A stretch of 64,000 nucleotides of DNA from JAWXBM01 sp034440115 (GCA_034440115.1 JAWXBM010000011.1:62001-126000); one strand, 5' to 3'; numbered from the stretch's first letter, positions 1-9,316 are shown. Numbers and translations: made by a program. The notes: generated from the letters alone by a model not told the origin.

Positions 1-2
1 TG

Positions 3-437
3 GGACTTGAAATGTCCGGGCTGAATCTTAACCAGAGCGTGGTGCGGGTAGTTGGCAAGGGCAACAAGGAACGACTGGTGCCTTTGGGTGAAGAAGCTGA
101 ATCTTGTTTGAAGCGCTACCTCGTTGAAGCCAGGCCGGTACTGCTGGCTGGAGCCAGTTGCCCTCGTTTGTTCGTCACAGCGAGAAAAGCCGGCCTTACC
201 CGGCAGGCATTCTGGTATGCCATCCGCCGACACGCGGCCAGCGCCGGTATATCGGGTGCTATCTCGCCGCATATGCTGCGCCATTCATTCGCCACTCATT
301 TGCTGAATCACGGCGCTGATTTACGCGTGGTACAACTGTTGCTAGGGCACAGCGACCTTTCAACCACGCAGATTTATACTCATATTGCCCGCGAAAGCCT
401 CAAGGCTTTGCATGCACGGCATCATCCTCGCGCCTGA
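3..437 (+). CDS. xerD: Tyrosine recombinase XerD, C-terminal part (5' end outside window)
   Basis: Site-specific recombinase that, with XerC, resolves chromosome dimers at dif. The open frame runs into the left edge, so only the C-terminal catalytic domain is present, about 145 residues. Seen: GKGNKERLVPLG, which carries the catalytic lysine region; HMLRHSFATHLL with the H-x-x-R box; LLGHSDLSTTQIYTH with the second histidine and the nucleophilic tyrosine, 19 residues before the end; and the HHPRA tail typical of XerD. The ATG at 12 is internal to the family and not a real start. dsbC follows 180 bp downstream, the xerD-dsbC order known from other gammaproteobacteria. XerC is the only close alternative, and the C-terminal residues and the neighbour favour XerD. 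Confidence 0.93.
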   Translation, partial: GLEMSGLNLNQSVVRVVGKGNKERLVPLGEEAESCLKRYLVEARPVLLAGASCPRLFVTARKAGLTRQAFWYAIRRHAASAGISGAISPHMLRHSFATHLLNHGADLRVVQLLLGHSDLSTTQIYTHIARESLKALHARHHPRA

Positions 438-546
438 GGCTGCCGGGACTGGCAAAGGGTTGGAACTTTTGTCCATTTGCAGGCTCTACCAACCACACGG
501 CCAAGCAGGCCGTCGAAACCCTGCGCAGAGCGTGATAAGCTGACGC

Positions 547-576
547 GCCCCCGAGTTGCAGGCCCCCGAGTTGCAG
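547..576. repeat. Perfect 15-bp tandem duplication
   Basis: Two back-to-back copies of GCCCCCGAGTTGCAG (547-561 and 562-576) lie in the xerD-dsbC spacer. A third, partial GGGTCGCAGAACTG-like stretch follows. This looks like replication slippage; no function is evident. Confidence 0.8.
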
Positions 577-617
577 AACACTGGGTCGCAGAACTGAATT
601 ATAAAGAGAGGTAGGCC

Positions 618-1385
618 ATGCGCCGCACAGCACAAGTCATTCTTATCGCCCTGTTTTTGGTGCCCTTGTCAAATTCCGTTCTGGCCAAGGACAAGTTTGA
701 ACTGGTCGAGGAACGGATTCGCGAACTGGCCCCTTCAGCCAAGTCCATTGCGGTTTCCGAAACACGCATAAACGGCATCCTGCAGGTACAGGTGGAAGGT
801 GACATTGTTTACGCTACCGACGATGGTCGTTTCCTGCTACAAGGCCGGGTGATTGATATGGAAACACGGGAAGATCTGACTGAAACCGCCAAAGCGGAAG
901 TTCGCAGGGAACTTCTGGACGACATTGATGTGACCGGGCAGATTGAATTTGTGCCTCCGACGACCACCTATGACCTGACTGTGTTTACCGACATTGATTG
1001 TGGCTATTGCCGCAAACTGCATTCACAGATGGCCGAATACAACGACCAGGGAATTGCCATTCATTATATGGCGTTTCCGCGCGCTGGCATTGGCTCGGAA
1101 TCGTATGACAAATTTGTTTCTGTGTGGTGTGCCGATGATCAACAAGCTGCGCTGACAGCAGCCAAGATCGGCTCTGACCCTGAACCGCGCCAGTGTGAAA
1201 ACCCGATTGCAGAGCAGTATCAGTTGGGTATTGCGCTGGGCGTGACAGGAACACCGGCTATCATGACCGCGGACGGACAATTGATTCCCGGCTATGTTCC
1301 ACCTGCTACTTTGCGTGAACGCCTGGATGCCATGGCTACAGTTGCTGCAGCCACAACCGCGGCAGCCACTACTGCAGCCAAGTAA
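618..1385 (+). CDS. dsbC: Thiol:disulfide interchange protein DsbC
   Basis: Periplasmic disulfide isomerase that reshuffles wrong disulfides in exported proteins and is kept reduced by DsbD. Seen: a signal peptide of about 23 residues ending SVLA; an N-terminal dimerisation domain (about 25-90); a linker; and a thioredoxin fold with the active-site CGYC at residues 128-131. The cis-proline loop GTPAIM and a second cysteine pair (VWCADD and RQCENP) match the structural disulfide of E. coli DsbC. The last ~18 residues are an Ala/Thr-rich tail built from a repeated AAATT block, not part of the family fold. The ATG at 618 has a good Shine-Dalgarno (AGAGG) about 8 nt upstream. It follows xerD, and the T2SS nearby exports folded proteins that could be clients. 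Confidence 0.95.
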   Translation: MRRTAQVILIALFLVPLSNSVLAKDKFELVEERIRELAPSAKSIAVSETRINGILQVQVEGDIVYATDDGRFLLQGRVIDMETREDLTETAKAEVRRELLDDIDVTGQIEFVPPTTTYDLTVFTDIDCGYCRKLHSQMAEYNDQGIAIHYMAFPRAGIGSESYDKFVSVWCADDQQAALTAAKIGSDPEPRQCENPIAEQYQLGIALGVTGTPAIMTADGQLIPGYVPPATLRERLDAMATVAAATTAAATTAAK

Positions 1386-1434
1386 ACACATGCCATATCG
1401 GTGCTGCGACCGGCGGCACCGTAATAAGTTAAAA

Positions 1435-1470
1435 TGACGACGCCATGCAGCACCCTGCATGGCGTTGTCA
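1435..1470 (+). terminator. 16-bp hairpin between dsbC and purL (terminator or leader hairpin)
   Basis: Arms 1435-1450 and 1455-1470 pair over 16 bp with one G-U and a CACC loop. No uridine run follows directly, so this could end dsbC transcription inefficiently or act in the purL leader. No match to the PurR operator consensus is visible in it. Confidence 0.6.
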
Positions 1471-1506
1471 TTAATGGTGCTTTCTTTAATTGCTGGGAGT
1501 AAAGTC

Positions 1507-4500
1507 TTGTCCGAGTTCACCTGCCTGCTAGGCGAACCCGTTTTTTCTGATTTTCGCAGGCAGAAACTGGCCTCGAGGATAGCCGCACAATGTGGTCAGG
1601 AACCCGGTATAAAAGCGCATCATGTTTACTTTGTCAGCGCTGTAAACCCTCTTCCACAAGAACAAATGAGTCGCCTGGAAGACTTGCTGCACGGTATACG
1701 CACTGCGCAATTGGAGTTGTCAGGCCTGAAACTGGTAGTGCCTCGCCTGGGAACCTTGTCACCTTGGTCCAGCAAAGCCACCGACATTGCGCGCCGTTGC
1801 GGCCTGGACGATGTGGTTCGCATCGAAAGAGGCATGGCGGTGTGGCTCAGCGATATCGATTTGTCTGATTCCTTGCAGACACTCGCCATTGAGATTCTGC
1901 TGCACGACCGCATGACCCAGTCGGTACTTCACAGCCTTGAAGAAGCCAGGGCCTTGTTTCAAACCGGTGCCAGGCGACCCCTGGTGGAGGTTGATATACA
2001 ACAATCTGGCCTGGCTGCACTGCAGCAAGCCAATCAGTCCATGGGCCTGGCATTGTCCACGGATGAGATGGATTACCTGCTGGACAGCTTTAAGCGGCTG
2101 CAGCGTAATCCTACTGATGCCGAGTTGATGATGTTTGCTCAGGCGAATTCGGAGCATTGTCGTCACAAGATTTTCAATGCCAGTTGGACCATAGATGGCC
2201 AGGACCTGGATGAATCCCTGTTTGGCATGATCCGTAACACCCACGCGCACGCGCCTGAAGGCATATTGTCTGCCTACCACGATAATGCGGCCGTATTGGC
2301 GGGCTTGCCCGGCGAGCGGTTTTTCGTGCAGCCCGGCGAGCATACCCGTGGCCATGCCGGCAGTCATGATTATGGCTGGGTAGAAGAACCGCTGGCCTTT
2401 CAGATCAAAGTAGAAACGCATAATCACCCGACTGCAATCTCACCCTTCCCGGGCGCTGCCACAGGCTCCGGCGGGGAAATCCGCGATGAATCCGCTACCG
2501 GGCGCGGCGCCAGACCCAAAGCAGGCTTGACCGGCTTTACCGTTTCACACCTGAATATTCCAGGTCAGAACGCGCCGTGGCGAAAAGAACACGGTAAACC
2601 TGAACGCATTGCCAGCCCGCTGGAGATCATGCTTGAGGGTCCGATCGGCGGCGCAGCCTTCAATAACGAATTTGGCCGTCCATCCCTGTGCGGCTATTTT
2701 CGCAGTTTCGAGCAGGAAATCGATGGTCGGCTTTGGGGCTACCACAAGCCCATCATGATAGCGGGGGGCATGGGCAGTATTCGCGAAATGCTGGTGGACA
2801 AGCTGGCCTTGTCTGCAGGTGCGCACATCATTGTGCTCGGTGGGCCGGCCATGTTGATAGGCCTGGGTGGTGGGGCGGCCTCGTCGGTAGGCAGTGGCCA
2901 GAGCCAGGAGGAACTGGACTTTGCCTCGGTGCAGCGTGAGAACCCTGAGATGCAGCGCCGTTGCCAGGAAGTGATTGAAGCCTGTTGCGCGCGGGGATCA
3001 GATAATCCGGTACTGTCCTTGCACGATGTAGGCGCGGGTGGTTTGTCCAATGCCTTGCCTGAATTGCTGCACGACGGTGGCGTGGGTGGTGTGTTGCAAC
3101 TCCGGAAAATACCTACCGGCGATCCGGCCATGTCGCCGATGGAGATCTGGTGTAACGAGTCGCAGGAGCGCTATGTGCTGGCTCTAAAGCCTGAAGGCCT
3201 GGCCTGGTTCGAAGCGCTGTGTGAGCGCGAACGTTGTCCCTATGCTGTTTTGGGGCAGGCAACGGAGCAAGCGCAGTTAAGCCTCGAAGACGCTGTTACC
3301 GGCGTCCCTGCTGTGGATATGCCACTGGAAGTGTTGCTGGGCCGGACACCCAAGATGCATCGTGAAGCGGGAAGGCTGGCGGTGCAAAGCCCGGAATTCA
3401 TTACCGCCGGACGGGACGCATTGGAAGCTACGCAACGCGTACTGCGCTTCCCCGCAGTCGGCAGCAAATCCTTCCTGATCACCATAGGTGATCGTACCGT
3501 TGGCGGAATGACGGTGCGCGACCAAATGGTCGGTCCCTGGCAAGTGCCTGTGGCTGATTGCGCGATTACTCTGGCTGGCTTCAATGCCCAACATGGCGAA
3601 GCCATGGCCATGGGCGAGCGCAGTCCTTTGGCGGTGGTCAATGGGCCGGCTTCCGGCCGTATGGCCGTAGCAGAAGCAATTACCAATATTGCCGCCGCAC
3701 CCATCGCCCGGATCAATGATATTCGCCTGTCAGCTAATTGGATGGCTGCAACTGGCGAGCCTGGCCAGGACGGTAGCCTGTTTGATACGGTCAAAGCTGT
3801 AGGCCTGGAGCTCTGCCCTGAATTGGGCATTGCTATCCCGGTGGGTAAAGACTCGCTGTCGATGAAAACCGTTTGGTATGAAGGCGCAACAGAACAACGC
3901 ATGCTGGCACCGGTTTCGTTGGTGGTCAGCGCTTTCGCTCCAGTCACCGATGTCACCAGATCCCTGACTCCACAACTGGACATTTCCGTCAGCGATACCC
4001 GTTTGTTATTGCTGGACCTGGGGCAAGGTAAAAATCGCCTCGGTGGCTCTGCATTGGCGCAGGTTTATGGTGAGTTTGGCCACACGGTGCCAGACTTGGA
4101 TGACCCTGCCTTGTTGCGTGGCTTTTTCGCTGCCATTCAGGAATTGAATCAGTCCGGCTGGTTGCTGGCTTACCATGATCGTTCGGATGGCGGCCTGGCA
4201 GCCTGTGTGTGTGAAATGGCCTTTGCTGCACATTGTGGGCTGGAACTCGATCTGCCCGTAGAAGATTTATTGGCTGGCTGGTTCAGCGAAGAAGCGGGTG
4301 CAGTAATTCAGGTGGCCACAGGGTATTTGCCGCAGGTTCACGGCTGTTTGCAGCGCCATGGTCTGGCTGATGTGCTCAGTGATATTGGGCGCCCGGTAAC
4401 AGGTGATGTGCTGAGGCTGGCCCACCAAGGAGTGCCGGTTTTACAGGCAGAGTTACCTGCGTTGCAGACGCTTTGGTCAGAAACCAGCCACGCCATTCAG

Positions 4501-5385
4501 CGCCTGCGCGACAATCCCGCAAGTGCCGATCAGGAGCTGGTAAGCCAGTCAAACTGGACTGGTCCTGGCATGTCGCCGCAACTCAGTTTTGAATTAGCCG
4601 CAGCGCCACACTTTCAAAAAACCAGACCGGCCGTGGCCATTCTGCGCGAACAGGGCGTTAACGGCCACGTTGAGATGGCCGCGGCTTTTGACCAGGCTGG
4701 CTTCCGGGCGGTGGATGTGCATATGTCCGACCTGTTTACTGGCCGTCAGAATTTGCAGGATTTCCAGGGCTTTGTGGCCTGCGGCGGCTTTTCCTATGGC
4801 GATGTGCTGGGAGCGGGCAGGGGCTGGGCCAAATCCATATTGTTCGCCGAGGAATTGCGCGAGATGTTCAGTGAGTTTCTGGCGCGCGAAGACCGTTTTG
4901 CCCTGGGAGTTTGTAATGGTTGCCAGATGCTCTCGGCATTGCGCGATATTATTCCTGGTGCCGCTGACTGGCCAGATTTTATGCGCAACCAATCCGAGCA
5001 GTTCGAAGCGCGCTTGAGCATGGTCGAAGTGATGTCTTCGCGCTCGTTGTTTTTCCGCGGCATGGAAGGGTCACATATTCCCGTAGCCACGGCCCATGGT
5101 GAAGGCCGGGCCCGGTTCGTCAACAGCAGAGCAATTCCGACAGAACTATTGGCCATGCGCTACGTTGATGAAAATGGCCAGGCGGCTGAAACGTATCCGC
5201 AAAACCCGAATGGATCACCGCAAGGTATCAGCGGCCTTTGCAATGAAGATGGAAGGGTTACTATATTGATGCCGCATCCTGAGCGCACCCTCAGAACGGT
5301 TAATTTTTCCTGGTCGCCAAAACAGTGGGGCCCAATGTCCCCCTGGCGTCAAATGTTTCTGAATGCCCGCCACTGGACAGGATAA
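1507..5385 (+). CDS. purL: Phosphoribosylformylglycinamidine synthase PurL
   Basis: Fourth step of purine synthesis: converts FGAR, glutamine and ATP to FGAM in the cytoplasm. This is the long single-chain form with an N-terminal PurS-like domain, a linker (TISPWSSKATDIA-like region), duplicated AIRS-type ATP domains, and a class I glutamine amidotransferase at the C-terminus. Seen: FAQANSEHCRHKIF; VETHNHPTAISPFPGAATG; GVCNGCQMLSAL carrying the nucleophilic cysteine; and MPHPERT with the His-Glu pair. I choose the TTG at 1507 because GGGAG lies 7 nt upstream and gives 1292 residues, close to the 1295 of E. coli. The ATG at 1459 sits inside the 1435-1470 hairpin and adds a non-family N-terminus. 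The next gene starts 4 nt after the stop. Confidence 0.95.
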   Translation: MSEFTCLLGEPVFSDFRRQKLASRIAAQCGQEPGIKAHHVYFVSAVNPLPQEQMSRLEDLLHGIRTAQLELSGLKLVVPRLGTLSPWSSKATDIARRCGLDDVVRIERGMAVWLSDIDLSDSLQTLAIEILLHDRMTQSVLHSLEEARALFQTGARRPLVEVDIQQSGLAALQQANQSMGLALSTDEMDYLLDSFKRLQRNPTDAELMMFAQANSEHCRHKIFNASWTIDGQDLDESLFGMIRNTHAHAPEGILSAYHDNAAVLAGLPGERFFVQPGEHTRGHAGSHDYGWVEEPLAFQIKVETHNHPTAISPFPGAATGSGGEIRDESATGRGARPKAGLTGFTVSHLNIPGQNAPWRKEHGKPERIASPLEIMLEGPIGGAAFNNEFGRPSLCGYFRSFEQEIDGRLWGYHKPIMIAGGMGSIREMLVDKLALSAGAHIIVLGGPAMLIGLGGGAASSVGSGQSQEELDFASVQRENPEMQRRCQEVIEACCARGSDNPVLSLHDVGAGGLSNALPELLHDGGVGGVLQLRKIPTGDPAMSPMEIWCNESQERYVLALKPEGLAWFEALCERERCPYAVLGQATEQAQLSLEDAVTGVPAVDMPLEVLLGRTPKMHREAGRLAVQSPEFITAGRDALEATQRVLRFPAVGSKSFLITIGDRTVGGMTVRDQMVGPWQVPVADCAITLAGFNAQHGEAMAMGERSPLAVVNGPASGRMAVAEAITNIAAAPIARINDIRLSANWMAATGEPGQDGSLFDTVKAVGLELCPELGIAIPVGKDSLSMKTVWYEGATEQRMLAPVSLVVSAFAPVTDVTRSLTPQLDISVSDTRLLLLDLGQGKNRLGGSALAQVYGEFGHTVPDLDDPALLRGFFAAIQELNQSGWLLAYHDRSDGGLAACVCEMAFAAHCGLELDLPVEDLLAGWFSEEAGAVIQVATGYLPQVHGCLQRHGLADVLSDIGRPVTGDVLRLAHQGVPVLQAELPALQTLWSETSHAIQRLRDNPASADQELVSQSNWTGPGMSPQLSFELAAAPHFQKTRPAVAILREQGVNGHVEMAAAFDQAGFRAVDVHMSDLFTGRQNLQDFQGFVACGGFSYGDVLGAGRGWAKSILFAEELREMFSEFLAREDRFALGVCNGCQMLSALRDIIPGAADWPDFMRNQSEQFEARLSMVEVMSSRSLFFRGMEGSHIPVATAHGEGRARFVNSRAIPTELLAMRYVDENGQAAETYPQNPNGSPQGISGLCNEDGRVTILMPHPERTLRTVNFSWSPKQWGPMSPWRQMFLNARHWTG

Positions 5386-5389
5386 CGAG

Positions 5390-6103
5390 ATGAACGAGCC
5401 TATGAAAGATGAACAAGTTGCTGCCGCGGAGCTTAACGAAGCCGACACTCTGGCCAGCGTTGCGGCCACCACTCCGGTTGGGCAGCAAGAAGAACTGAAA
5501 CTCAGCGAAATGTTGATCCTTGCTTCCATGTGGATGATATTCGGTTTCATGTTGTGGTTTTACCTTTCGGCGTTTCATGGTGCACCTGCCCGAATGATGG
5601 CGGATTTCTTCCTGTCGGAGATCTTGGGTGATAGTTTCCGGCAGATTATTATCGAGCCTAACCAGAACTTCCTGTTCCAGGTCGAAACCAATATCCAGTA
5701 CGTATTCAGGGATGGCACTCAAGAGGCGCTGGGCTTTATCGTCAATCCACTGATTTTCAGCTACGGCCTGCCGCTGCTGTTTGGCCTGGTCATGGGCTCA
5801 GACGTGAGCTGGTTACGCAAGTTGGTCATCATGCTCATTGGATATAGCACTATCACCCTGGTTCAGGTATGGGGGGTGGTGTTCCAGTCGCTGAAAATGC
5901 TCGCCTTCAATTTTGGTGAACAAAGCCATGTGTTCGTCACGCAAGCAGGGGTGTCGGATTCAACTGTCGCCCTGGGTTACCAGTTGGGCACACTGATTTT
6001 TCCTGCATTGATGCCTATCTTTGTTTGGGTGCTGACCAATCGCCCACTGGTAGAACAGTTTGTGGGCTGGAGTGCCGACGCGCTGCGCAAGGATGTAAAG
6101 TGA
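5390..6103 (+). CDS. Multi-pass membrane protein, resembles exosortase-H-associated membrane protein
   Basis: A 237-residue protein. After an acidic cytoplasmic-like N-terminus (1-40) it has about four hydrophobic segments: 42-60, 117-137, 143-166 and 193-217. The central NPLIFSYGLPLLFGLVMG, followed by a TLVQVWGVVFQSLKMLAF helix and ALGYQLGTLIFPALMPIFVW, resembles from memory the membrane proteins encoded beside exosortase XrtH. I cannot verify this by search. No exosortase and no protein with an obvious CTERM sorting tail is in the window, so it would be an orphan here. The ATG at 5390 has AGGA 7 nt upstream and lies 4 nt after purL, so it is probably co-transcribed with purL. No catalytic motif was recognised. 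Confidence 0.6.
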   Translation: MNEPMKDEQVAAAELNEADTLASVAATTPVGQQEELKLSEMLILASMWMIFGFMLWFYLSAFHGAPARMMADFFLSEILGDSFRQIIIEPNQNFLFQVETNIQYVFRDGTQEALGFIVNPLIFSYGLPLLFGLVMGSDVSWLRKLVIMLIGYSTITLVQVWGVVFQSLKMLAFNFGEQSHVFVTQAGVSDSTVALGYQLGTLIFPALMPIFVWVLTNRPLVEQFVGWSADALRKDVK

Positions 6104-6255
6104 TGATCAGCCTCCACACTGGAACCCCAGGATGCCATTGTTGTCTCTGGACAGGCTGGTTTGGGTTACCTGCCGGACTGGTCTATCGACTGGTCGATTG
6201 CCTTAAGCATGCCCGCGCTGGCCGGGCTGCCTTATAATTCAACCAGGATTTTTTC

Positions 6256-8043
6256 ATGGGAAACGTATTCTTGGAAGTAGCTGCAGAACTATCGCCTGAA
6301 GTAGGGCAGGAAACGGTGCAGGGAACAGTGCCGGAAGCAGCGCATGAGATGCTGGCGGCTAACGACTCCGTTTGTGAATTCCTGTTGAACTCGAACCGGC
6401 TCAAAACCGCTGACCTGAAACGGGCTGAGACTTACCGCGAACAAAACGGTGGAGACCTGGTCACCTTGTTGGTTCGCCTGGGCCTGGTGTCCGAACGCGA
6501 TGTGGCGGAAGCAGAGTCGGAATTACTGCAACTGCCTTTGATTCGCACCGTTGATCTGCCTGACGAAGCGCCGGAGTTTCCGGGTATATCCGTGCGTTTT
6601 CTGAAACAGAACCTGATTCTGCCGGTCAGTGAAACCGACGAAGACCTGACCGTGGTTATGGCCAATCCGCGCGACGAATTTGCTGCCCAGGCTCTGGCCA
6701 TGGCCAGCGGTAAGAATATCAAACGCCAGGTAGGCATCGGTTCAGAAATTGAAAACGGTATCGAGAAACTGTTGGGTGGCGGTCGCAGTGCCATGGGTCA
6801 GATCGTTGAACGTCTGGGTGGAGAGGCGGACGCCGGTGAAGAAGATATTGAGCACCTGCGAGACCTGGCATCCGAAGCGCCGGTTATTCGACTGGTGAAC
6901 CTCATCATGCAGCGGGCGGTAGAAGCGCGGGCTTCTGATATCCACATTGAGCCCTTTGAAAACCGCCTGAAGGTGCGCTACCGGATTGACGGCGTGCTGC
7001 AAGAAGTAGAATCGCCACCGTCCAGCTCAACTTCAGCCGTGATCAGCCGTATCAAGATCATGGCCAAGCTGAATATTGCCGAGCGCCGCCTGCCTCAGGA
7101 TGGCCGCATCATGCATCGGGTTCAGGGTAAGGAACTGGATCTGCGTGTTTCCACCATTCCCACTTCGCATGGTGAAAGTGTGGTGATGCGTATCCTCGAT
7201 CGCGAGAGCATTGTGCTCGACTTTGATTCGCTGGGCTTTGATGAGCACCTGCGCAAGAAATTCGTCAAGACGCTGGAAATGCCGCATGGCATCATCCTGG
7301 TAACCGGCCCCACCGGCTCTGGTAAAACCACTACCTTGTATACCGCCCTCAGCGCGCTGAACACACCCGAGCGCAAGATCATCACCGTGGAAGATCCGGT
7401 GGAATACCAGTTGGAAGGTATTAACCAGATCCAGGCCAAATCATCCATCGGGCTGGACTTCTCGCACGCGTTACGTGCCATTGTGCGGCAGGATCCGGAT
7501 GTGATCATGATCGGTGAAATGCGCGATCTGGAAACCGCCCGTATCGCCATTCAGTCCGCGTTAACGGGCCATTTGGTGCTATCCACCATTCACACCAATG
7601 ACGCTGCCAGTGGCATCACACGTATGCTCGATATGGGTGTAGACGACTACCTGCTGACCTCAACCGTCAATGCCATTCTCGCGCAGCGCCTGGTACGTAC
7701 GCTCGATCCGCTTAGTCGCGAAGCCTACGACCTGTTACCCGAAGTGGCCAAAGAAATCGGTTTTACGCGTTTGGGCGCAGTTGAACGTGAGCGCTATACG
7801 GTTTATCGACCGGTTCCCACTGAGGACAATCCCAATGGTTATCGCGGACGAACCACGATCGTTGAATTGCTGTTGATGACCGACCCGATTCGCCGCCAGG
7901 TGATGAAACACGCTACTTCGGGTGAAATCCAGGATTTAGCGGTAGCGGAAGGCATGCGCACCATGTATCAGGACGGATTGGAAAAATGCCTGAGTGGCGT
8001 AACCACGCTGGATGAAGTCTTGCGCGTGACGCAGGAAAACTGA
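6256..8043 (+). CDS. gspE: Type II secretion ATPase GspE (XpsE-like)
   Basis: Cytoplasmic hexameric ATPase that powers pseudopilus assembly. Seen in 595 residues: an N-terminal GspE_N-type domain (about 35-180) that would bind GspL; an Asp-box region; Walker A GPTGSGKTT at 351-359; Walker B-like VIMIGEMRDLETA near 416-428; and STIHTNDA as His box. The tetracysteine zinc module expected after the QRLVRTL segment is missing: both CxxC sites are replaced (TLDPLSREAY and RPVPTEDNPNGYRGR, about 483-531). The first ~30 residues are a low-similarity acidic extension. The stop overlaps the gspF start (TGATG), so it heads an eleven-gene T2SS operon. PilB is unlikely given the downstream genes. Confidence 0.94.
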   Translation: MGNVFLEVAAELSPEVGQETVQGTVPEAAHEMLAANDSVCEFLLNSNRLKTADLKRAETYREQNGGDLVTLLVRLGLVSERDVAEAESELLQLPLIRTVDLPDEAPEFPGISVRFLKQNLILPVSETDEDLTVVMANPRDEFAAQALAMASGKNIKRQVGIGSEIENGIEKLLGGGRSAMGQIVERLGGEADAGEEDIEHLRDLASEAPVIRLVNLIMQRAVEARASDIHIEPFENRLKVRYRIDGVLQEVESPPSSSTSAVISRIKIMAKLNIAERRLPQDGRIMHRVQGKELDLRVSTIPTSHGESVVMRILDRESIVLDFDSLGFDEHLRKKFVKTLEMPHGIILVTGPTGSGKTTTLYTALSALNTPERKIITVEDPVEYQLEGINQIQAKSSIGLDFSHALRAIVRQDPDVIMIGEMRDLETARIAIQSALTGHLVLSTIHTNDAASGITRMLDMGVDDYLLTSTVNAILAQRLVRTLDPLSREAYDLLPEVAKEIGFTRLGAVERERYTVYRPVPTEDNPNGYRGRTTIVELLLMTDPIRRQVMKHATSGEIQDLAVAEGMRTMYQDGLEKCLSGVTTLDEVLRVTQEN

Positions 8044-9257
8044 TGCCGATCTACGAATACAAGGCCGTTTCGCCTACCGGTGAAACGGTATCCGGCAGCA
8101 TGGAAGCAGCCAATCTGGATCTGGTGATCCTGAAATTACAGGAAGCGGGCAACATTCCTTTGCAGGCACAGGAAGCCGGATCGGGCGGCTTGGGCCTGAA
8201 AAACTTCAGTTTTGGCCGTCGCGGCATGAATGCCCGCGAGGTTGGGGAGTTTACCCAACAACTGTCAACTCTGCTGGGCGCCGGTTTGCCATTGGACAGA
8301 TCATTGCACGTACTGATGGACCTGGCGGAATCGCCGAAGATTCAACGTACAGTAGCTGAAATCCGTGATCACGTTCGCGAAGGCGGCACCCTGTCCGATG
8401 CGCTCGAAAAGCAGCATGGGGCATTCAGCCGGTTGTTCATCAATATGGTACGCGCAGGCGAAATCGGCGGCACGCTTGATGCTACCCTGAACCGCCTGGC
8501 GGATTATCTGGAACGCTCCAAGGAATTGAAGGACAGCGTCGTTTCAGCCCTGATCTACCCCATTCTGCTGCTGTTTCTGGCTGCTGGCTCCCTGATCCTG
8601 CTGTTGGTTTACGTTATCCCGCAATTCACGCCTATTTTTGAAGAGCTGGGTGGCGATCTGCCTACGATCACCAAAATTGTCCTTGGCGTGGGCTCGGTGC
8701 TGCAGAATTTCTGGTGGCTGTTGATCGGCATCACCGTTGTCATCGTGCTGCGTTTCCGCCGCATGTTGGCCGATGAGGAACAGCGCTTCAACTGGGATGG
8801 TCGTGTTTTGCGTATGAAGTGGGTCGGCGATCTGGTTGGCAAACTGGAAACTGCTCGCTTATCGCGCACGCTAGGCACCTTGCTGACCAATGGGGTACCG
8901 CTGCTTTCGGCACTTTCCATTGCCCGCAATGTCATAAGCAACACGGTGCTGCGCAAGGATGTGACTGATGCAACCCGTGAAGTGAAAACCGGCGGTGGCC
9001 TGGCGCGCAATCTGAGCAAAGGCGGGCGTTTTCCTCGGCTGGCATTGCAGATGACCAGTGTGGGCGAGGAAACAGGTCAGTTGGATGTCATGTTGATGAA
9101 GGTGGCAGACACCTATGACAAAGATGTAAAAAACACTATAGACCGGCTGTTGGCCATATTTACCCCGGTCGTGACCATGCTGCTGGCCGCGATGATTGGC
9201 ACCATTGTGCTGTCGGTGCTGGTGGCCATACTCAGTATCAACGATCTGGTGGGTTGA
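8043..9257 (+). CDS. gspF: Type II secretion inner-membrane platform protein GspF
   Basis: Polytopic inner-membrane protein of the T2SS assembly platform, thought to couple GspE to pseudopilin insertion. 404 residues, the usual length. Seen: the N-terminal MPIYEYKAVSPTGETVSG; two T2SSF repeats, the first with EFTQQLSTLLGAGLPLDRSLH, the second with TARLSRTLGTLLTNGVPLLSAL; and three hydrophobic stretches near 170-195, 220-240 and 375-398. Each repeat carries the GEETGQL/GEIGGTLD-type motif. The start codon overlaps the gspE stop by one base. PilC is the paralogous alternative; synteny decides for GspF. Confidence 0.95.
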   Translation: MPIYEYKAVSPTGETVSGSMEAANLDLVILKLQEAGNIPLQAQEAGSGGLGLKNFSFGRRGMNAREVGEFTQQLSTLLGAGLPLDRSLHVLMDLAESPKIQRTVAEIRDHVREGGTLSDALEKQHGAFSRLFINMVRAGEIGGTLDATLNRLADYLERSKELKDSVVSALIYPILLLFLAAGSLILLLVYVIPQFTPIFEELGGDLPTITKIVLGVGSVLQNFWWLLIGITVVIVLRFRRMLADEEQRFNWDGRVLRMKWVGDLVGKLETARLSRTLGTLLTNGVPLLSALSIARNVISNTVLRKDVTDATREVKTGGGLARNLSKGGRFPRLALQMTSVGEETGQLDVMLMKVADTYDKDVKNTIDRLLAIFTPVVTMLLAAMIGTIVLSVLVAILSINDLVG

Positions 9258-9316
9258 TCAAGAGCAAAGGCAGCAAATAATTCCACCAGATGCACAGATT
9301 TTTGGAGAACGTAACC

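Noticed and set aside
1459..1506. ATG at 1459 as purL start
   Set aside because: Inside a strong hairpin, no ribosome site, extra hydrophobic residues not in the family.
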